From Arthrobacter sp. AZCC_0090 (GTDB lineage: Bacteria > Actinomycetota > Actinomycetes > Actinomycetales > Micrococcaceae), in assembly GCF_014207375.1 (NCBI RefSeq), contig NZ_JACHEE010000005.1, positions 1-64,000 of the forward strand: a stretch of DNA of 64,000 nt, given 5' to 3'. The notes beneath the pieces are model-generated. The model was not told where the DNA came from, did no database searches, and saw nothing but the letters and a program-made list of their open reading frames with translations. This document shows, in pieces, positions 60,163 through 64,000 of this stretch. The position numbers were made by a program, and so were the translations under genes. Position 1 is the first letter of the stretch; each line of letters opens with the position of its first letter.

Positions 60163-62373
60163 TTACCACTTGCCCTTGCGGTTGAAGTCGCGGTGGCCGG
60201 CGTCGCCGCCACTGCGCGGCTTGCGTGCGCCGTTGCCGTGTCCGCCCAAGCGGGAATCGCTGCTCTGCCCGCGGTCGCTGTCGCCGTAGCTGCCGGCACC
60301 GGCGCTGCTGCGCTCACTGTAGGAACGTCCGCCGCGGTCAGCGGATGAACGCTCGCCGCCGGCGTAGCCGCCACGGTCACCTTCAGACTTACGGAACTCC
60401 TTCTTGAAGCCACCGTTGCCCTTGAAGTTTCCGCCACGGTCGCCACCGGAGTATCCGCCACGATCGCCGCCGCGGCCGCCACCGGAGTATCCGCCTCGGT
60501 CAGAGGCCGGCTTGCGACCGTTGTCCAGCTCAAGGTGAATCAGCTCGCCGCCGATCCGGGTGCGGGACAGGGCACGCAACTGCTCCGGGCTCAGGTCGGC
60601 CGGAAGCTCCACCAAGGAGTGGTCCGAGCGGATGTCGATGCCGCCGATCTGTGCCGAGGAGATGCCGCCTTCGTTGGCAATGGCGCCAACGATGGAACCC
60701 GGCATGACGCGCTGACGGCGTCCGACGGCGATCCGGTAAGTGGCGTTGCCCTCGGTCAGGGCGCGGGTGGGGCCACGGGAGCCGAAGCCGTCCTTGGAGC
60801 GCTCGCGCTTCTGGAATTCCGGTGCAGCCGGCAGTTCCTTGACCAGGAGCGGCTGGCCGCCCTGTGCCATGACGGCAAGTGCAGCAGCGATCTCCGAAGC
60901 CGGAACGTTGTGCTCCTCTTCGTAAGACGAAATCAAGTCGCGGAACGCCGCAACGTCCTCGGACTCGAGGGTCTCGGTGATCTTGTCGGCAAATTTGCCC
61001 AAACGCAACGTGTTAACTGTCTCGGCGGTGGGCAAGTGCATCTGCTCCACCGGCTGGCGAGTGGCCTTCTCGATGGAACGCAGCAGGTACTTCTCCCGGG
61101 GCGTCATGAACAGGATGGCGTCGCCACTACGGCCTGCACGGCCGGTTCGGCCGATGCGGTGAACGTAGGACTCGGTGTCGTGCGGGATGTCGTAGTTGAC
61201 CACATGGCTGATGCGCTCAACGTCGAGGCCACGGGCCGCGACATCGGTGGCCACCAGGATGTCGATGCGGCCTTCCTTCAGCGCGTCGACAGTCCGTTCG
61301 CGCTGCTGCTGCGGAATGTCACCGTTGATGGCGGCGGCCTGGAAGCCGCGGGACTTCAGCTTGTCAGCCAGGTCCTCGGTGGCCATCTTGGTGCGCACGA
61401 ACGCGATAACGCCGTCGAACTCTTCAACCTCAAGAATGCGGGTGAGGGCATCGAGCTTGTGCGGGCCCATGACCTGCAGGTACCGCTGGCGGGTATTGGC
61501 ACCGGTAGTGGTCTTGGACTTGACGGAGATCTCGGCCGGGTTGTTCAGGTACTGCTTGGACATGCGACGGATCTGGCCCGGCATGGTGGCAGAGAACAGC
61601 GCAACCTGGCGGTCTTCCGGAGTCTGCTGGAAGATCTGCTCAACGTCCTCGGCGAAGCCCATGCGGAGCATCTCGTCGGCTTCGTCCAGAACCAGGTACT
61701 GCAGCTCGGACAGGTCCAGGGAACCCTTGGAGATGTGGTCGATCACACGGCCGGGGGTACCGACAACAACCTGTGCACCGCGGCGCAGGCCGGCAAGCTG
61801 GGGGCCATAGGCCGAGCCGCCGTAGACGGGGAGAACCGTGAAGTCATCAATGTGCTTGGCGTACGAGGTGAAGGCCTCGGCAACCTGGAGCGCAAGCTCG
61901 CGGGTCGGAGCGAGGACCAGGGCCTGGGTCTTGCGGGACGGGCCGTTGAGGTCGTGGAGTTCGGCCAGGCGGGACAGCGCCGGTACTGCGAATGCTGCAG
62001 TCTTACCGGTACCGGTCTGGGCGAGGCCCACGACGTCGCGGCCCTCGAGCAGGAGCGGAATGGTTGCCGCCTGGATGGGAGACGGCTTCTCGTAGCCGAC
62101 GTCCTGCAGTGCGGCGAGGACGCGGGGGTCGATTCCGAGGTCGACGAAGCGGATACCCTCTTCCTCTTCTTCGGCCTGGGCGGGAGATTCGGCCGGAGCC
62201 TCAGCGGGTGCAGCAACCTTGGCAGGTGCTTCAACTTCAACAGGTGCTGCCGGCTCAATGAACTCAGCGGCAGGGGCTTCGGCGATTTCGGGGGTTTCGA
62301 CAGTTTCGACGGCGGTCTCTGCTGTTTCGGCAGACTCGGCGGCGGCGAAGGGGTCGTTCAGTGTTTCGGGCAT
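60163..62373 (-). CDS. deaD: DEAD-box RNA helicase with RGG-rich tail
   Basis: The 736-residue protein has a charged Glu/Ala/Pro-rich N-terminus (about 1-80), the helicase core with Q-motif FVDLGIDPRVLAALQDVGYE, Walker A GLAQTGTGKTAAFAVPA, DEAD box LVLDEADEMLRMG, SAT motif FSATMP and motif VI HRIGRTGRAG. A DbpA-type RNA-binding domain follows (about 560-640: RIAVGRRQRVMPGSIVGAIA). The tail (about 650-736) is rich in GGYSGG, GGDRGG and similar repeats that favour RNA binding and phase separation. ATG 62373 has GAGGAA upstream; an ATG at 62394 lacks one. Such helicases act in ribosome assembly and RNA decay, often in the cold. Confidence 0.95.
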   Translation of the reverse strand: MPETLNDPFAAAESAETAETAVETVETPEIAEAPAAEFIEPAAPVEVEAPAKVAAPAEAPAESPAQAEEEEEGIRFVDLGIDPRVLAALQDVGYEKPSPIQAATIPLLLEGRDVVGLAQTGTGKTAAFAVPALSRLAELHDLNGPSRKTQALVLAPTRELALQVAEAFTSYAKHIDDFTVLPVYGGSAYGPQLAGLRRGAQVVVGTPGRVIDHISKGSLDLSELQYLVLDEADEMLRMGFAEDVEQIFQQTPEDRQVALFSATMPGQIRRMSKQYLNNPAEISVKSKTTTGANTRQRYLQVMGPHKLDALTRILEVEEFDGVIAFVRTKMATEDLADKLKSRGFQAAAINGDIPQQQRERTVDALKEGRIDILVATDVAARGLDVERISHVVNYDIPHDTESYVHRIGRTGRAGRSGDAILFMTPREKYLLRSIEKATRQPVEQMHLPTAETVNTLRLGKFADKITETLESEDVAAFRDLISSYEEEHNVPASEIAAALAVMAQGGQPLLVKELPAAPEFQKRERSKDGFGSRGPTRALTEGNATYRIAVGRRQRVMPGSIVGAIANEGGISSAQIGGIDIRSDHSLVELPADLSPEQLRALSRTRIGGELIHLELDNGRKPASDRGGYSGGGRGGDRGGYSGGDRGGNFKGNGGFKKEFRKSEGDRGGYAGGERSSADRGGRSYSERSSAGAGSYGDSDRGQSSDSRLGGHGNGARKPRSGGDAGHRDFNRKGKW

Positions 62374-62684
62374 AGGGAAAGTTTCCTCATCCATAGGGGG
62401 CCAGTCGGCGCGGCCCGGTTGGGCTTGGCCGCAGTACACGTTGCGGGCAAAAGAACCAGGAGGCTCTGGTGCTCGCAAGAAGTCCGGCGCTGTCGCAATC
62501 CCATGGCAGGACTTCCCGCTGCATCTCTTGGCTGCTATCTCAGCAGTCTGTACAGCGTTTTCTTCGCCCGGCTCTCCCTATGAAACTGCCCACACACATT
62601 TTGCGGGCCCCAACACTGACCAGTCCTGCCTCAAGAATTGGGCAGGAAAAAGGGATTTCCGGAGTGGGGGATATTTCAATTGTA
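62374..62684 (-). promoter_or_regulatory. Probable promoter and long leader of deaD
   Basis: TACAAT on the minus strand (62679-62684) is a good -10 hexamer; the -35 region is weak. Transcription from it would leave a leader of about 300 nt before the start codon at 62373. Long leaders are known for autoregulated or cold-controlled deaD genes. No gene is seen in the 427-bp gap between 62374 and 62800. Confidence 0.4.
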
Positions 62685-62800
62685 GGGCACAGACTAGCGT
62701 CCTCGTGACACAACTGTCGACGACGGCGGTGAGCTTGCGCACATCGGCGCCCAAGTGCCCCTCAAGTCCGGCTCTCTGGACGGCCGTCCGGAAGCAGCTT

Positions 62801-63463
62801 TCAGGCCTCGACGCCGTTGCGGCGCATGAGTTTTTCGAAGGTGTCGTGGTAGTCGGACTGCAGCAGGACTTCGCCGTCCGCCTCGGCGTCGAGCAGCAGT
62901 TGCATGTCCTCCAGGTTGGGGTTGCTGAACCATTGCCCCACAGTGATGCCATGCTTCGGCACAAACAATTTGTGGATGTAGTCCCCGGCCGAAATGGTCC
63001 CGGTCCTCACCACACGCAGGTAGGTGCCGACCCGTCCCGCCTCAGTGAAGCGCTTGACCCACTGCGGTTCATTCATGCGGCGCTGGAAGGTCGCGCAGGG
63101 CACCCTGGGTGAAGTGACTTCAACTTCCACGTCCAGGCCGATTTTCCAGCGTTCGCCGATCACGGCACCGCTGGTCTCGATTCCGGCGACGCGGAGGTTT
63201 TCCCCGAAGATACCGGCAGGCATTTCCCGCTGGAGTTCCTTCGCCCAGTAATCGGCGTCGGCTTGGGAGTAAGCATAGAGCGCCTGGTCCTCGCCGCCGT
63301 GGTGGATCCGGCTGGCTTGGATGTCTCCGTGGATGCCCAGTTTGTGGACCTTCACCGGGCCCTCAACGGGTCGTTTGTCAATGGCCGTCACCCCAACTGA
63401 CCCCTCAAGGTCAGGCAGGAGCTCGTGTACCCGGCAAACAGCAAGCAACGATGCGGTATCCAT
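62801..63463 (-). CDS. MOSC-domain protein (YiiM-like)
   Basis: The 220-residue protein has the MOSC fold of the YiiM group: KLGIHGDIQASRIHHGGEDQ, PAGIFGENLRVAGIETSGAV and TSPRVPCATFQRRMNEPQWV with the conserved Cys that binds a sulfur or molybdenum-cofactor species. The C-terminal 60 residues form the typical 3-alpha extension (ITVGQWFSNPNLEDMQLLLD). Such proteins handle molybdenum cofactor or N-hydroxylated purines. It is flanked by the kdpE end (22 bp away) on the same strand. Confidence 0.88.
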   Translation of the reverse strand: MDTASLLAVCRVHELLPDLEGSVGVTAIDKRPVEGPVKVHKLGIHGDIQASRIHHGGEDQALYAYSQADADYWAKELQREMPAGIFGENLRVAGIETSGAVIGERWKIGLDVEVEVTSPRVPCATFQRRMNEPQWVKRFTEAGRVGTYLRVVRTGTISAGDYIHKLFVPKHGITVGQWFSNPNLEDMQLLLDAEADGEVLLQSDYHDTFEKLMRRNGVEA

Positions 63464-63484
63464 GGATACAGTCTACGTACGCGG

Positions 63485-64000
<516 letters not shown>

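Noticed and set aside
60535-62583. A 682-codon open frame on the plus strand opposite the DEAD-box gene
   Set aside because: It is a shadow of the minus-strand helicase caused by GC-rich codon bias. Its translation shows no domain, while the minus strand has every helicase motif.

Overview
The window comes from a high-GC actinobacterium of the Micrococcaceae, most likely Arthrobacter, Paenarthrobacter or Pseudarthrobacter. This is inferred from codon use, from actinobacterial markers (mycothiol synthase beside a GlnR-like regulator, a WXG100 protein, paired HadA/HadB-like dehydratases near murB, a nitrobindin-like protein) and from the general gene order. Most of it is ordinary chromosome. 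The left edge holds the 3' end of an IS30-type transposase.

Layout. 1-300: IS remnant and a nested inverted array of short repeats spaced 32 bp apart. 0.3-4.7 kb: a LuxR-type two-component pair whose kinase carries a PspC domain, divergent from two more PspC-type membrane proteins; probably an envelope-stress module. 5-8 kb: a secreted protein, phosphofructokinase and an acetyltransferase. 8.1-10.3 kb: a PadR repressor and a DHA2-type drug exporter. 10.4-14.2 kb: ankyrin protein, YgfZ-like Fe-S factor, flavodoxin-like reductase, nitrobindin-like protein, a 37-residue membrane peptide and a permease-like protein. 14.4-22.7 kb: glnR, mshD, ppk, mutT1-like, thyA, folA, a small membrane protein and asd. 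22.9-25 kb: a three-gene cassette headed by a WXG100 fusion protein. 25-28.5 kb: an HTH_42 protein, a membrane protein, an amidase gene broken by three frameshifts and a lipoprotein. 28.5-31.9 kb: murB, an MFS transporter and two MaoC-fold proteins. 31.9-34.7 kb: an FAD monooxygenase, a small membrane protein and a CitE-like lyase, with a second 32-bp-spaced array. 35.2-39 kb: a sulfonate/sulfate-ester uptake operon (binding protein, ATPase, permease, Fe(II)/2-oxoglutarate dioxygenase) flanked by two copies of a palindromic repeat. 39.1-45.6 kb: aldo/keto reductase, GH13 alpha-glucosidase divergent from a ROK regulator, Na+/H+ antiporter, NAD(P)-binding protein. 46-47 kb: a LysM protein with a sortase-like C-terminal domain. 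47.5-51.3 kb: membrane protein, a two-component pair and an Hpt-like protein lacking the histidine. 51.4-59 kb: a Tad/Flp pilus operon on the minus strand. 59.2-64 kb: tRNA-Met and tRNA-Thr, a LysM protein, a DEAD-box helicase with an RGG-rich tail, a MOSC protein and a truncated kdpE.

The least explained items are the 32-bp-spaced arrays, the WXG100 cassette, the LysM/sortase-like fusion, the pseudo-Hpt next to the pilus locus, and five TTTC units phased every 10 bp upstream of the sulfur operon. All assignments are from reading translations and motifs; no database search was run.
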